Below are positions 22,323 to 31,027 of a stretch of DNA of 36,674 nt, piece by piece. The stretch's first letter is position 1. Every line of letters starts with the position of its first letter. The stretch comes from Methanobacteriota archaeon (GTDB lineage: Archaea; Thermoplasmatota; Thermoplasmata; Methanomassiliicoccales; UBA472). The stretch lies in the NCBI GenBank assembly GCA_012729095.1, contig JAAYDU010000015.1:1-36674 (forward strand), in the 5' to 3' direction. The position numbers and the translations under genes were made by a program. Below the pieces are notes generated by a model that made no database searches, was not told the origin of the DNA, and saw only the letters and a list, made by a program, of their open reading frames with translations.

Positions 22323-24357
22323 GGTCCTCATCGTAGGGTCCCGAAACGCGCTGAAGGACACCATAGAGGTGCTTTACCAGCTTGAGGCAGCCCACCTGAT
22401 AGATTTCAGTGCCGAGGAGGAAGGTTTCTCGCTTGGTGCTCCCCTGCCCGAATCATCCGTGGCTTCCCAGAGGCTGCTAAAGCTGAGGTCCCTGGAAAAG
22501 GACATGGGGATCGACGATGAGGACGTCTCGGGCCAAATGGAAACCGGCCAGATCGAGATGGACCTGGCGTCGACCATCGACGGACTTGAGGCCGAGATCA
22601 CCGGGGCCATCGAGTCCAAGAACAAGATCAACTTGCGCATAAACGAGCTGGAGGCCGACAAGGCCGTCCTGCAGAGCTTCCAGGCATTGCCGCTCGACCT
22701 GGAGCTTTACCATGATTACGATTCATTGAAGGTCTTCACCGGCAAGGTCCGCGGAGACCCCAGCGCCTTGGTTAAGGCGGCCGCTCCCCAGAGCGAGGTT
22801 TTCCTGTCCGGCAACGGCGATTTCGCAGCCGTGTTCGTCAACACGGCCCAAGCGGACGAAGCGCAGAAGGCCCTTGTGCAGGTCGGGTACACCGAGGTTC
22901 CGGCCCCTGCCGGCCCCGGCTCGCCGCAGAAGCACGTGGCCAAGATAGACGAGGAGCTCGAGGCGCTCAGGTCCAGCATGAAAGAGGCCGTGGACAAGTT
23001 GGACGAGCTGAAGGATAAGCACTCCACCTTCGTCAAGGCCGCCGACGAGCACCTGTCCATAATAGTCGAAAAGGCCGAGACGCCGCTGCGCATCGGGACC
23101 ACCGAGTACACGTTCGCCATGGACGCCTGGGTCCCCACCTCGGAAATGCCCAAGGTGGAGAAGGCCATCGCGGAGAAGCTGGGGAACAGGGCCCACCTGG
23201 AGTCCCTGGAGGTAATGTCCCGCATGGAGCCCCACGGCCATGATGAGGAAGGGGAGGAGCACGCCCCGGCCAAGGTCGAGGAGATACCGGTCAAGCTCGA
23301 GAACGGCAAGACCGCCAAGAAGTTCGAGTTCATGTCAGGCATGCTCTCTACCCCGAAGTACCGGGAGATAGACCCGACCTCGGCAATGATGATCACGCTC
23401 CCGATATTCTTCGGCCTGATGGTCGGGGACATCGGTTACGGGATCCCCTTCATGCTTCTGGGCCTCATAGGCCTGAAGAAATGCGTTTCCGACGAGTGGA
23501 AGACCATATCCACCCTGCTCTTCTTCGGTGGCATATGGGCCACCGTGTTCGGGGTGTTCCTGTTCGGGGAGGCGTATGGAATACACTTCGCCGAGCAGGC
23601 CCACGACCTCAGCTGGTCCTCGCTGCTGGGCGTTCAACTTCCGCACGAGCTCGTGCTCGGCGGGTTCGAGATACCCCTGGGCATATACAGCAAGCTGCAC
23701 AGTGTGAAGCAGATACTGTACATGTCGGTATGGATCGGCATAGCCCACCTGTTCATAGGGTTCTGCATCGGGTTCTACAACAAGAGCATCAGGTACGGTA
23801 TGAAGCACGCCATAATCGAGAAGATCAGCTGGCTGATGATCCTGGTCGGCGGAGCGCTTCTCCTGCTGTTCGTGGTTGACTTCATGATACTCGGGAAGGA
23901 CGTGGCGCTCACCGACATACGGATGCTGGTGGCCGCTGTCCTGCTCGTGATAGGCATCGGGATGGCCTACAAGGGCGAGGGTTCCGGGGCCATACTCGAG
24001 CTGCCCGGGCTGATGGGGAACATAATATCCTACACTCGTTTGGCCGCCATCGGCATGTCCAAGGCCGGTCTTGCCTTGGCCTTCAATACCATCGCTTTCG
24101 AGGTGATGTGGGGGCACGACTTCCACGTACTCGGCTCGAACAGCGGTGACATCGTCATGCTCATCGCCGCGCTGGGAATATTCCTGGTCGGACACCTGAC
24201 CATATTCATCCTAGCCATCATATCGGCCGGGTTGCACAGCCTCAGGTTGCACTACGTGGAGTTCTTCATGAAGTTCTACGAGGGCGGCGGTGTGGAGTTC
24301 AAACCCTTGAAAGTGATTCGTAAGTATACGATAGAGAAAAACGGAGTGAGTGAGTAA
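22297..24357 (+). CDS. atpI: A-type ATP synthase subunit I (a-like membrane subunit)
   Basis: 686 residues, normal for the family. MLLPKQMTRVLIVGSR is the usual opening, supporting this start although it overlaps H. The N-terminal half is cytoplasmic with coiled coils and attaches the peripheral stalks. The C-terminal half, from about residue 360, has around seven membrane helices, including FFGLMVGDIGYGIPFMLLGLI and IISYTRLAAIGMSKAGLAL, whose Arg is the expected ion-channel arginine. It forms the half-channels beside the c ring. Two bases before K. Confidence 0.95.
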   Translation: MLLPKQMTRVLIVGSRNALKDTIEVLYQLEAAHLIDFSAEEEGFSLGAPLPESSVASQRLLKLRSLEKDMGIDDEDVSGQMETGQIEMDLASTIDGLEAEITGAIESKNKINLRINELEADKAVLQSFQALPLDLELYHDYDSLKVFTGKVRGDPSALVKAAAPQSEVFLSGNGDFAAVFVNTAQADEAQKALVQVGYTEVPAPAGPGSPQKHVAKIDEELEALRSSMKEAVDKLDELKDKHSTFVKAADEHLSIIVEKAETPLRIGTTEYTFAMDAWVPTSEMPKVEKAIAEKLGNRAHLESLEVMSRMEPHGHDEEGEEHAPAKVEEIPVKLENGKTAKKFEFMSGMLSTPKYREIDPTSAMMITLPIFFGLMVGDIGYGIPFMLLGLIGLKKCVSDEWKTISTLLFFGGIWATVFGVFLFGEAYGIHFAEQAHDLSWSSLLGVQLPHELVLGGFEIPLGIYSKLHSVKQILYMSVWIGIAHLFIGFCIGFYNKSIRYGMKHAIIEKISWLMILVGGALLLLFVVDFMILGKDVALTDIRMLVAAVLLVIGIGMAYKGEGSGAILELPGLMGNIISYTRLAAIGMSKAGLALAFNTIAFEVMWGHDFHVLGSNSGDIVMLIAALGIFLVGHLTIFILAIISAGLHSLRLHYVEFFMKFYEGGGVEFKPLKVIRKYTIEKNGVSE

Positions 24358-24358
24358 A

Positions 24359-24577
24359 ATGGCAGACGCAGGTTTGATAGCACTAAGCGCTGGAATCGCT
24401 GTTGGAATAACCGGTATGGCCTCGGCCTGGGCGGAGAAGGAGATCGGATCCGCCGCCATTGGAGCCATGGCCGAGAACGAGAAGCTCTTCGGTAAGGGTC
24501 TTATCCTGACCGTTATCCCGGAAACCATCGTAATCTTCGGTATGGTCGTCGCGATTCTGCTCTGGCTCAACATGTGA
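24359..24577 (+). CDS. atpK: A-type ATP synthase subunit K (c-ring proteolipid)
   Basis: 72 residues from the ATG at 24359. Two-helix hairpin: helix 1 LIALSAGIAVGITGMASAW, polar loop with AMAENEKLFGKG, helix 2 LILTVIPETIVIFGMVVAILLWL. Glu55 in PETIVIFG is the ion-carrying carboxylate. A single hairpin, not duplicated. In helix 1 the sequence AEKEIG stands where several Na+-binding c subunits have a Gln, so ion specificity cannot be read safely. Confidence 0.95.
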   Translation: MADAGLIALSAGIAVGITGMASAWAEKEIGSAAIGAMAENEKLFGKGLILTVIPETIVIFGMVVAILLWLNM

Positions 24578-24623
24578 GCGGCGCTGGAAGCAACAGTGGC
24601 AACAAAAGGTATGAGGCCGACGC

Positions 24624-25181
24624 ATGGCATTGGATGAAGTAATTGAGAGTGTGGTGGACAGCGCCAAGCAGAAAGCGGAAGCGCTGCGCCAGGAGGCCGA
24701 GAAGGAGCGGGCAGCCATCCTCAAACAGGCGGACGACAAGATCGCCGTCAAGAGGCTGGCACAGCAGAAGGAGCTGGAGGCCGCCCTGAAACGCCTCAAA
24801 CAACAAGAGATATCCAGTGCCGAGCTTGAAGCGAAAAGGATCGTCCTGAACGCCAAGAAGGACGTGATGGACAGATCGTTCCAGGAGGCCCTTAGCTCAC
24901 TACTCGACATGGACGAAGGCAACCGGGGCAGGATGTACCGCAAGATACTGGAAGGCGGCAAGACCGTCATCCAGTCCCCTGTGGTGCTCTGCCCGCGGGG
25001 CGAGTCCAAGCTGATAAGTGGCGTGGCTGGCTTGGGAAAGGTGGAGGAGACCGACATGGAGACCGGGCTGATACTAGAGGACGCCTCGGGTAACGTGCGG
25101 TTGGACTACCGGTTCCGAGTCATACTGGAAAGTGTTTGGGACAAGGAACTGAAGAACGTCTCAAACATATTGTTCGGGTGA
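24624..25181 (+). CDS. atpE: A-type ATP synthase subunit E
   Basis: 185 residues. A long N-terminal helix (VVDSAKQKAEALRQEAEKERAAILKQADDKIAVKRLAQQKELEAALKRLKQQ) forms the peripheral stalk coiled coil with H. The C-terminal globular part (SGVAGLGKVEETDMETGLILEDASGNVRLDYRFRVILE) is the family head that binds the A3B3 top. 46 bp after K; E and K in this order match other archaeal operons. Confidence 0.93.
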   Translation: MALDEVIESVVDSAKQKAEALRQEAEKERAAILKQADDKIAVKRLAQQKELEAALKRLKQQEISSAELEAKRIVLNAKKDVMDRSFQEALSSLLDMDEGNRGRMYRKILEGGKTVIQSPVVLCPRGESKLISGVAGLGKVEETDMETGLILEDASGNVRLDYRFRVILESVWDKELKNVSNILFG

Positions 25182-25185
25182 AAGG

Positions 25186-26247
25186 ATGCTGTCTATCCGG
25201 GGTAGTAAGGGTAATTATGCCTACGTGACCGCCAGGGTCAAAGCGAAGAAGAGCCTGCTCATCTCGAAGGACAACTACCCCAAGCTAATGCTCATGGACC
25301 TGAACGAGATAGGCCGCTTCCTAGGTGAGACCCAGTATCAGGTCGAGATGACCGAGCTGGCCACCAAGTATGACGGCGTCAATCTCATCGAGCTCGGCAC
25401 CAGCAGGAATTTGGCCAGGGTGTTCACGGACATCCTGAACTACAGCAAGGGGGACCTCCGCAACATGCTGGAGCGTTACCTGATGCGCTGGGACATTTGG
25501 AACATTAAGACCGTAATGCGCGGCAAGTACTACGGCGCCTCCGCGGAGGACATCCAGGAGGACATCGTGGCTGCCGGCAAGTTCGACGAGGGATACATCA
25601 ACATACTGATATCCCTGGAGAACGTGGAAGCGGTGCTCAAGGAGCTGAAGAACAGGGAGGGCCTGGAGATCCCGGACGAGTTCGTCAAGGAGTTCCAGGA
25701 GACCCAGACGCTCGCGCCCATCGAGGACTATCTGGACCAGCTGTACTACGCTGAGGTCCTGGCCTGCGTGAAATGCCGGGACAAGGCCGAGAGGTTGTTC
25801 AAGCAGTTCCTGCGCAAGGAGGTGGACGTCACCAACCTGATGACCCTCCTGAAGCTGAAGAAGGAAGGACTTGCCCCGGAGCATCCGGAGAAGTACTTCA
25901 TCGAAGGCGGCGATGAGCTTCAGATCAAGGCGCTGGTCGATCTGAGCGGGGCGGAAAGCATGGACCGTCTGGCCAGCGAACTGACCAGGTATTCATTTTA
26001 CGCGGACATTAAGGACGCGCTCGAGGAGTTCAAGAAGACCGGATCGCTAAGCCCGGCCGGGCTGGCGATGCAAAGGCACCTCCTCAGGAGTTCGGAGAAG
26101 TTTTCGCACATATATCCGCTGTCCGTACTTCCGATAATGGACTACATGCTCAGGAAGAAGCAGGAAGTGGACAACATAAGGATAATCGCGAGATGCAAGG
26201 AGAGCGATCTGGCACCGGACCAGATAAAGAAGCTGTTGGTGATGTGA
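25186..26247 (+). CDS. atpC: A-type ATP synthase subunit C
   Basis: 353 residues, all helical, the d-like funnel that joins the central stalk to the c ring. Typical elements include NYAYVTARVKAKKSLLISKDNYPKLMLMDLNEIGRFLGET and YLMRWDIWNIKTVMRGKYYGASAEDI. Starts 4 bp after E; its stop shares a base with the ATG of F. Confidence 0.94.
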   Translation: MLSIRGSKGNYAYVTARVKAKKSLLISKDNYPKLMLMDLNEIGRFLGETQYQVEMTELATKYDGVNLIELGTSRNLARVFTDILNYSKGDLRNMLERYLMRWDIWNIKTVMRGKYYGASAEDIQEDIVAAGKFDEGYINILISLENVEAVLKELKNREGLEIPDEFVKEFQETQTLAPIEDYLDQLYYAEVLACVKCRDKAERLFKQFLRKEVDVTNLMTLLKLKKEGLAPEHPEKYFIEGGDELQIKALVDLSGAESMDRLASELTRYSFYADIKDALEEFKKTGSLSPAGLAMQRHLLRSSEKFSHIYPLSVLPIMDYMLRKKQEVDNIRIIARCKESDLAPDQIKKLLVM

Positions 26248-26546
26248 TGGACATTGCGGTACTAGGCAGCGACGAGTTCGTGTTGGGGTTCCGGCTGGGC
26301 GGCGTGAAGCGCATTTACACCGCCAAACCCAAGGATTACGAGACCAAGGCGCTGGAGCTCATAGCTGACAGCAGCATTGGCGTGCTAGCGATCGATTCCT
26401 CCGATCTGGAGCTCTTGAGCCCCAACGCTAGGAGGAAAGTAACTGAAAGCATCGCCCCCGTCGTGGTGATGGTGGGCAAGGCCGAGAGCGACCTCAGGGA
26501 GAAGGTCAAGCGGGCCATCGGTGTTGATCTGTACAAAACTAATTGA
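26247..26546 (+). CDS. atpF: A-type ATP synthase subunit F
   Basis: 99 residues from the ATG overlapping the C stop (TGATG). [24 protein letters not shown] is the conserved Rossmann-like start of the F subunit; the C-terminal helix ([18 protein letters not shown]) inserts into the rotor shaft with D. Ten bases before A. Confidence 0.93.
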   Translation: MDIAVLGSDEFVLGFRLGGVKRIYTAKPKDYETKALELIADSSIGVLAIDSSDLELLSPNARRKVTESIAPVVVMVGKAESDLREKVKRAIGVDLYKTN

Positions 26547-26556
26547 GGGGTTTGAC

Positions 26557-28287
26557 ATGGGAAAGGAAGGCGTGATCTATAGAGTTGCAGGGCCTGTCGT
26601 AACGGCGGTCGGCATATCGCCTAGGATGTACGACGTTATCCTAGTGGGCAAGGAGCAGCTCATGGGAGAGGTCATCAAGATCGTGGGCGATAAGACCGTC
26701 ATTCAGGTGTACGAGGATACCTCAGGCGTGCGACCGGGAGAGAAGGTCGTCGATACTGGACAGCCCCTCGTTGCTGAACTGGGACCCGGCCTGTTGGGAA
26801 GCGTGTACGATGGTATACAGAGGCCGTTGCCGGTGCTCATGGAAAAGATGGGGGACTTCATCGAGAGAGGAGTTACCGCACCAGGTCTGGACCACAACCT
26901 GAAGTGGCCGTTCACCCCCGTGGTGAAGCAAGGCGACAAGGTGACCGAAGGGCAGATCATTGGTACCGTTCCCGAACGGGCCATCACCCACAAGGTCATG
27001 GTGCCCCCGGGCATCAACGGGACCGTGGACATGATCAAGGCCGGCGAGTTCACCGTCGACGAGATAGTGGCGGTAATCGACGGTAAGGAAGTAAGGATGA
27101 TGCAGAAATGGGCGGTCCGCCGTGGTCGGCCCTTTGCCAAGAAGACGGCGCCCGACGAACCGCTCATCACCGGGCAGAGGGTCTGCGACACGCTGTTCCC
27201 CCTGACCAAGGGCGGGACGGCAGCCATCCCCGGAGGTTTCGGAACCGGGAAGACGGTCACGCAGCAGCAGCTGGCCAAGTGGTCCGATGCGGAGATAGTC
27301 GTTTACATCGGATGCGGCGAGCGCGGCAACGAGATGACCGAGGTGCTCACGTCCTTCCCGGAGCTTAAGGACCCCCGGTCCGGAAAGCCCCTGATGAACC
27401 GAACGGTCCTTATCGCCAACACATCCAACATGCCAGTGGCCGCCAGGGAAGCCAGCGTCTACACCGGCATGACCATAGCCGAATACTTCCGCGACATGGG
27501 CCTGAACGTCTCGCTTATGGCCGATTCGACGTCCAGGTGGGCAGAGGCCATGAGGGAGATATCATCCCGTCTGGAAGAGATGCCCGGAGAGGAAGGCTAT
27601 CCCGCCTACCTGTCCGCCAGGCTGTCCGAGTTCTACGAGAGGGCCGGCAGCGTCGTCGCGCTGTCCGGAACCCCCGGGTCCATCTCCGTGGTGGGCGCCG
27701 TGTCGCCGCCCGGCGGTGACCTGAGCGAGCCGGTCACGCAGAACACCCTGCGTATCGTGCGCGTGTTCTGGGCACTGGACACAAAGTTGAGAGAGAGGAG
27801 GCACTTCCCGGCCATCAACTGGCTCACGTCCTACTCGTTGTACTCCGGTCAGCTGGACGGGTGGTACAAGAAGAACGTGGCCGAGGACTTCCCCGAGATG
27901 CGCAACTGGGCCATCGGCCTGCTTCAGAAGGAGGCCGAGCTGCAGGAGATCGTGCAGCTGGTCGGTTCCGACGCTCTGCCGGACGAGCAGAAACTGACCT
28001 TGGAGATAACCAGGATGATACGCGAGATATTCCTGCAACAGAACGCCTATCACCCGGTGGACACCTATTCCCCGATGAGCAGGCAGTACACCTACCTGAA
28101 GCTGATCAACCGGTTCGCCTCCCACGCCGCCAAGGCCGTGGAGAACGAGGTGTCCGTGGAGGCCATCGCCAACATGGACCTGCGCAACCGCCTCGCCAAG
28201 TCCAAGTTCGAGGACAACATCGAGGATATCCTCAAGGACATAGCCGATACCATGGACAAAGAGTTCGAAGCCCTGGGAGGTAAGTAA
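26557..28287 (+). CDS. atpA: A-type ATP synthase catalytic subunit A
   Basis: 576 residues from the ATG at 26557 with GAGGGG upstream. N-terminal barrel ([13 protein letters not shown]), the non-homologous bulge domain (about 110-185), P-loop GGFGTGKT at 226-233, GER in [10 protein letters not shown], Walker [15 protein letters not shown] and C-terminal helices. It catalyses ATP synthesis/hydrolysis in the A3B3 headpiece. No intein, although inteins occur in A subunits of some archaea. Confidence 0.97.
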   Translation: MGKEGVIYRVAGPVVTAVGISPRMYDVILVGKEQLMGEVIKIVGDKTVIQVYEDTSGVRPGEKVVDTGQPLVAELGPGLLGSVYDGIQRPLPVLMEKMGDFIERGVTAPGLDHNLKWPFTPVVKQGDKVTEGQIIGTVPERAITHKVMVPPGINGTVDMIKAGEFTVDEIVAVIDGKEVRMMQKWAVRRGRPFAKKTAPDEPLITGQRVCDTLFPLTKGGTAAIPGGFGTGKTVTQQQLAKWSDAEIVVYIGCGERGNEMTEVLTSFPELKDPRSGKPLMNRTVLIANTSNMPVAAREASVYTGMTIAEYFRDMGLNVSLMADSTSRWAEAMREISSRLEEMPGEEGYPAYLSARLSEFYERAGSVVALSGTPGSISVVGAVSPPGGDLSEPVTQNTLRIVRVFWALDTKLRERRHFPAINWLTSYSLYSGQLDGWYKKNVAEDFPEMRNWAIGLLQKEAELQEIVQLVGSDALPDEQKLTLEITRMIREIFLQQNAYHPVDTYSPMSRQYTYLKLINRFASHAAKAVENEVSVEAIANMDLRNRLAKSKFEDNIEDILKDIADTMDKEFEALGGK

Positions 28288-29673
28288 ATGACATCCAAGG
28301 AATACCGTTCCATCACCCAGATCGCCGGGCCTCTGGTCTTCGTGGAGAAGACCGAGCCCGTGGGATACAACGAATTGGCCGTGGTGACCCTGCCCGACGG
28401 CAGCGAGAGGATGGGCCAGGTGCTCGATTCCTCAGACGATATCGTGGTCATCCAGATGTTCGAGGGGACCTCCGGCATCCCGCGCACCGCCGGCGCGCGC
28501 TTCTTGGGCGAAACGATGAAGATGCCCGTGTCCAAGGACATGCTCGGCAGGATACTGTCCGGAAGCGGCAAGCCTCTGGACGGTGGACCGGCCATAGTGC
28601 CCGAGGACAGACTGGAGATCGGAGGGGCGGCCATAAACCCGTGGGCGAGGGACAACCCGTCCGAGTTCATTCAGACCGGCATCTCCACCATTGACGGGAT
28701 GAACACCCTGGTCCGGGGACAGAAGCTGCCGATCTTCTCCGCGTCCGGTCTGCCTCACAACGAGATCGCCTTGCAGATCGCCCGCCAAGCAAAGGTGCTC
28801 GGCGGTTCCGAGGACTTCGCAGTGGTGTTCGCCGCCATGGGGATCACCAACGAGGAAGCTCAGTACTTCATGAGGGACTTCGAGAGGACCGGGGCCTTGA
28901 AGAGGGCCGTGGTGTTCCTGAACCTGGCGGACGACCCGGCCATTGAGAGGATCATCACCCCGAAGCTCGCGCTGACCACCGCCGAGTACCTGGCGTTCAC
29001 TCTGGACATGCACGTGCTGGTCATACTGACCGACCTGACGAACTACTGCGAGGCGCTGCGCCAGATAGGCGCCGCCCGTGAAGAGGTTCCTGGCCGACGC
29101 GGTTACCCGGGGTACATGTACACGGACCTCGCCGGTATCTACGAGCGCGCCGGGAGGATCAAGGAGAAGAAGGGTAGCATCACCCAGATCCCCATCCTGT
29201 CCATGCCTGGCGAGGATATCACCCATCCCATCCCCGACCTTACCGGTTACATCACCGAGGGACAGATAGTCGCCAAGAGGGAGCTGCTCAGGGCGGGCAT
29301 ATACCCGCCCATCGACGTCGGCTCGTCCCTGTCCCGTCTGATGAACGAAGGCATAGGGAAGGGAAGGACGAGGGAGGACCACAAGGCTGTCTCCGACCAG
29401 TGCTACGCCGCTTATGCCGAAGGCCGCGACCTGCGCGGACTGGTGGCCATCGTCGGAAAGGAGGCATTGTCCGACAGGGACCGCAATTTCCTTGAGTTCG
29501 CCGACGAGTTCGAGAAGCGCATCGTCCAGCAGGGCCGCGACGAGGACCGAACCATAGAAGGAACGCTGGACCTGATGTGGGAGCTGCTGGGATCGCTTGA
29601 CGAAAGGCAGCTTACCAGGATAGACCGCAAGTACATCGAGATATACCACCCGAAGTACCGCAAGAAGGATTGA
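28288..29673 (+). CDS. atpB: A-type ATP synthase subunit B (non-catalytic)
   Basis: 461 residues starting directly after the A stop. The beta-barrel start ([16 protein letters not shown]), [73 protein letters not shown] and [14 protein letters not shown] are all diagnostic. There is no P-loop at the nucleotide site, as expected for the regulatory subunit. Confidence 0.97.
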   Translation: MTSKEYRSITQIAGPLVFVEKTEPVGYNELAVVTLPDGSERMGQVLDSSDDIVVIQMFEGTSGIPRTAGARFLGETMKMPVSKDMLGRILSGSGKPLDGGPAIVPEDRLEIGGAAINPWARDNPSEFIQTGISTIDGMNTLVRGQKLPIFSASGLPHNEIALQIARQAKVLGGSEDFAVVFAAMGITNEEAQYFMRDFERTGALKRAVVFLNLADDPAIERIITPKLALTTAEYLAFTLDMHVLVILTDLTNYCEALRQIGAAREEVPGRRGYPGYMYTDLAGIYERAGRIKEKKGSITQIPILSMPGEDITHPIPDLTGYITEGQIVAKRELLRAGIYPPIDVGSSLSRLMNEGIGKGRTREDHKAVSDQCYAAYAEGRDLRGLVAIVGKEALSDRDRNFLEFADEFEKRIVQQGRDEDRTIEGTLDLMWELLGSLDERQLTRIDRKYIEIYHPKYRKKD

Positions 29674-29674
29674 G

Positions 29675-30310
29675 ATGCCCGCCGCAGACGTCAAACCTAC
29701 CCGCTCCGAACTGCTGGAGATCAAGAAGAAGATCAAGCTGACCAAGTCAGGCTACAAGATCCTCAAGATGAAGCGGGACGGTCTGATCCTGGAGTTCTTC
29801 AAGATACTTGAGCAAGCCAAGGACATCCGTGACAAGGTCAACCACGACTACGAGGAGGCGATGCAGCGTATCGCGGTTTCCAAAGCGGTCGACGGGGCCA
29901 TCACGGTCCAGAGCGCCGCCTTCGCCCTGAAGACGCATCCGGAGCTTTCCCTCCGTTCAAAGAACATCATGGGCATAGTGGTGCCGGAGATCGAGGCCAA
30001 CTCGATACGCACGCCCATGGACCAGCGCGGCTACGGCGTGATCGGCACCTCCGTCTACATCGACGAGGCGGCCAAGGCCTTCGAGAACCTGGTGCAGACC
30101 ATCATAGAGGCCGCGGAGATCGAGACTACCATGAAGAAGCTGCTGGACGAGGTGGAGAAGACAAAGCGTCGCGTCAACGCCCTGGAGTTCAAGGTCATCC
30201 CGGAGCTGCAGGAGTCCGAGGCCTTCATACGCCTGCGCCTGGAGGAGATGGAGAGGGAGAACACCTTCCGTCTCAAGCGCGTCAAGCAGAAGGCGGAAGC
30301 GCACGGATGA
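29675..30310 (+). CDS. atpD: A-type ATP synthase subunit D (central stalk)
   Basis: 211 residues, one base after B. Antiparallel coiled coil: N-terminal KPTRSELLEIKKKIKLTKSGYKILKMKRDGLILEFF and C-terminal VEKTKRRVNALEFKVIPELQESEAFIRLRLEEMERENTFRLKRVK are the rotor shaft signature. It transmits rotation from the c ring via C to the head. Its stop overlaps the ATG of the small downstream gene. Confidence 0.96.
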   Translation: MPAADVKPTRSELLEIKKKIKLTKSGYKILKMKRDGLILEFFKILEQAKDIRDKVNHDYEEAMQRIAVSKAVDGAITVQSAAFALKTHPELSLRSKNIMGIVVPEIEANSIRTPMDQRGYGVIGTSVYIDEAAKAFENLVQTIIEAAEIETTMKKLLDEVEKTKRRVNALEFKVIPELQESEAFIRLRLEEMERENTFRLKRVKQKAEAHG

Positions 30311-30435
30311 TGTTCGAAAAGCATATCGGAACGCCTGAAAAAAAGAAGGCCCTTCTTCTCAGATGGGCCTGGCTCATTTCCCTTTTTATGCTGGTGCTGG
30401 GCTACGCCCTCATATTCCTTTTCTGGGACGGCTGA
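30310..30435 (+). CDS. Small single-helix membrane protein at the end of the ATP synthase operon (AhaG-like position)
   Basis: 41 residues, missing from the ORF track. A charged N-terminus (MFEKHIGTPEKKK) precedes one strongly hydrophobic helix (WAWLISLFMLVLGYALIFLFW) and DG. Its ATG shares the last base of the D stop (an alternative ATG lies 3 nt upstream at 30307), so translation is coupled. Methanosarcinal operons end in a small gene G of unknown function (order H-I-K-E-C-F-A-B-D-G); position and size suggest a counterpart, homology untested. It overlaps the convergent carbonic anhydrase stop by 34 nt. Confidence 0.65.
   Translation: MFEKHIGTPEKKKALLLRWAWLISLFMLVLGYALIFLFWDG
30338..30357 (-). 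terminator. Intrinsic-terminator-like hairpin for the carbonic anhydrase/DP1 transcript
   Basis: On the minus strand AAGAAGG-G-CCTTCTT is a 7-bp stem around a single centre base, directly followed by seven T residues. It lies about 45 bp past the carbonic anhydrase stop, where a minus-strand terminator would be expected. The same bases encode the Lys run of the small plus-strand membrane protein. A centre of one base means the real loop must open the top pairs. Confidence 0.4.
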
Positions 30436-30989
30436 GCGAAGCGCACCCGGCCGCTGTCCAGGTCATAGAGGGCGGTGAAAACCCTGACCGGCAGCCCGGG
30501 CAGTATCCTGGGAAGCAGGTCCCTCAGCCTGTCGGCCTGCCTCTCCGCCCATTCCCATTCCGGGACATGATGGAACCCCAGCCAGTCTCCCAGGTCCTCT
30601 ATGCTGCGGCCTAGGCCCGCCGACAGTCCCTCAACGTCCACCGCCTCGGACACCCGGCGATCGAGATCCCCTGGGCAACGCATTCCGCAGCATGTGTGCC
30701 CAACCACCAGCACCTTGCGGCATTCCATGGCTGTAAGGCATACGATGAGGGAGCGCAGGGCGTCGTCGGTCACCGAGTTCCCGGCATTCCTGATTATGAA
30801 GGCCTCGCCGGGCGCCAGTCCCAGCATCTCCAAGGGCGGTATCCTGGAATCCATGCAGGTGAGCACGACCGCCTTGGCCGACCCGTTCACCTCCGGGCGT
30901 CGATATGCGGAGGCCCATGCATCGTTCCCCCTCTGCAGGCGCTCGCAAAAACCATCCCGGCCATGCTCTTCGGTCGGCGGTGTCGACAT
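30402..30989 (-). CDS. Beta-class carbonic anhydrase
   Basis: 195 residues. Zinc and catalytic residues: Cys45, Asp47 and Arg49 in TCMDSR, then His98 and Cys101 in VGHTCCGM, the canonical Cys-His-Cys set with the Asp/Arg dyad. IIRNAGNSVTDDALRSL is also typical. It interconverts CO2 and bicarbonate. It starts 38 bp after DP1 on the same strand and may be co-transcribed or use a weak TATA (GAAATAGC) overlapping the DP1 end. Confidence 0.93.
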   Translation of the reverse strand: MSTPPTEEHGRDGFCERLQRGNDAWASAYRRPEVNGSAKAVVLTCMDSRIPPLEMLGLAPGEAFIIRNAGNSVTDDALRSLIVCLTAMECRKVLVVGHTCCGMRCPGDLDRRVSEAVDVEGLSAGLGRSIEDLGDWLGFHHVPEWEWAERQADRLRDLLPRILPGLPVRVFTALYDLDSGRVRFAQPSQKRNMRA

Positions 30990-31027
30990 CAGGCCACTAG
31001 CCCAAGGGCAGCTATTTCAACGTTTCC

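Noticed and set aside
28432-29745. 437-residue minus-strand frame over subunit B
   Set aside because: Shadow of atpB; no recognisable motif and atypical composition.
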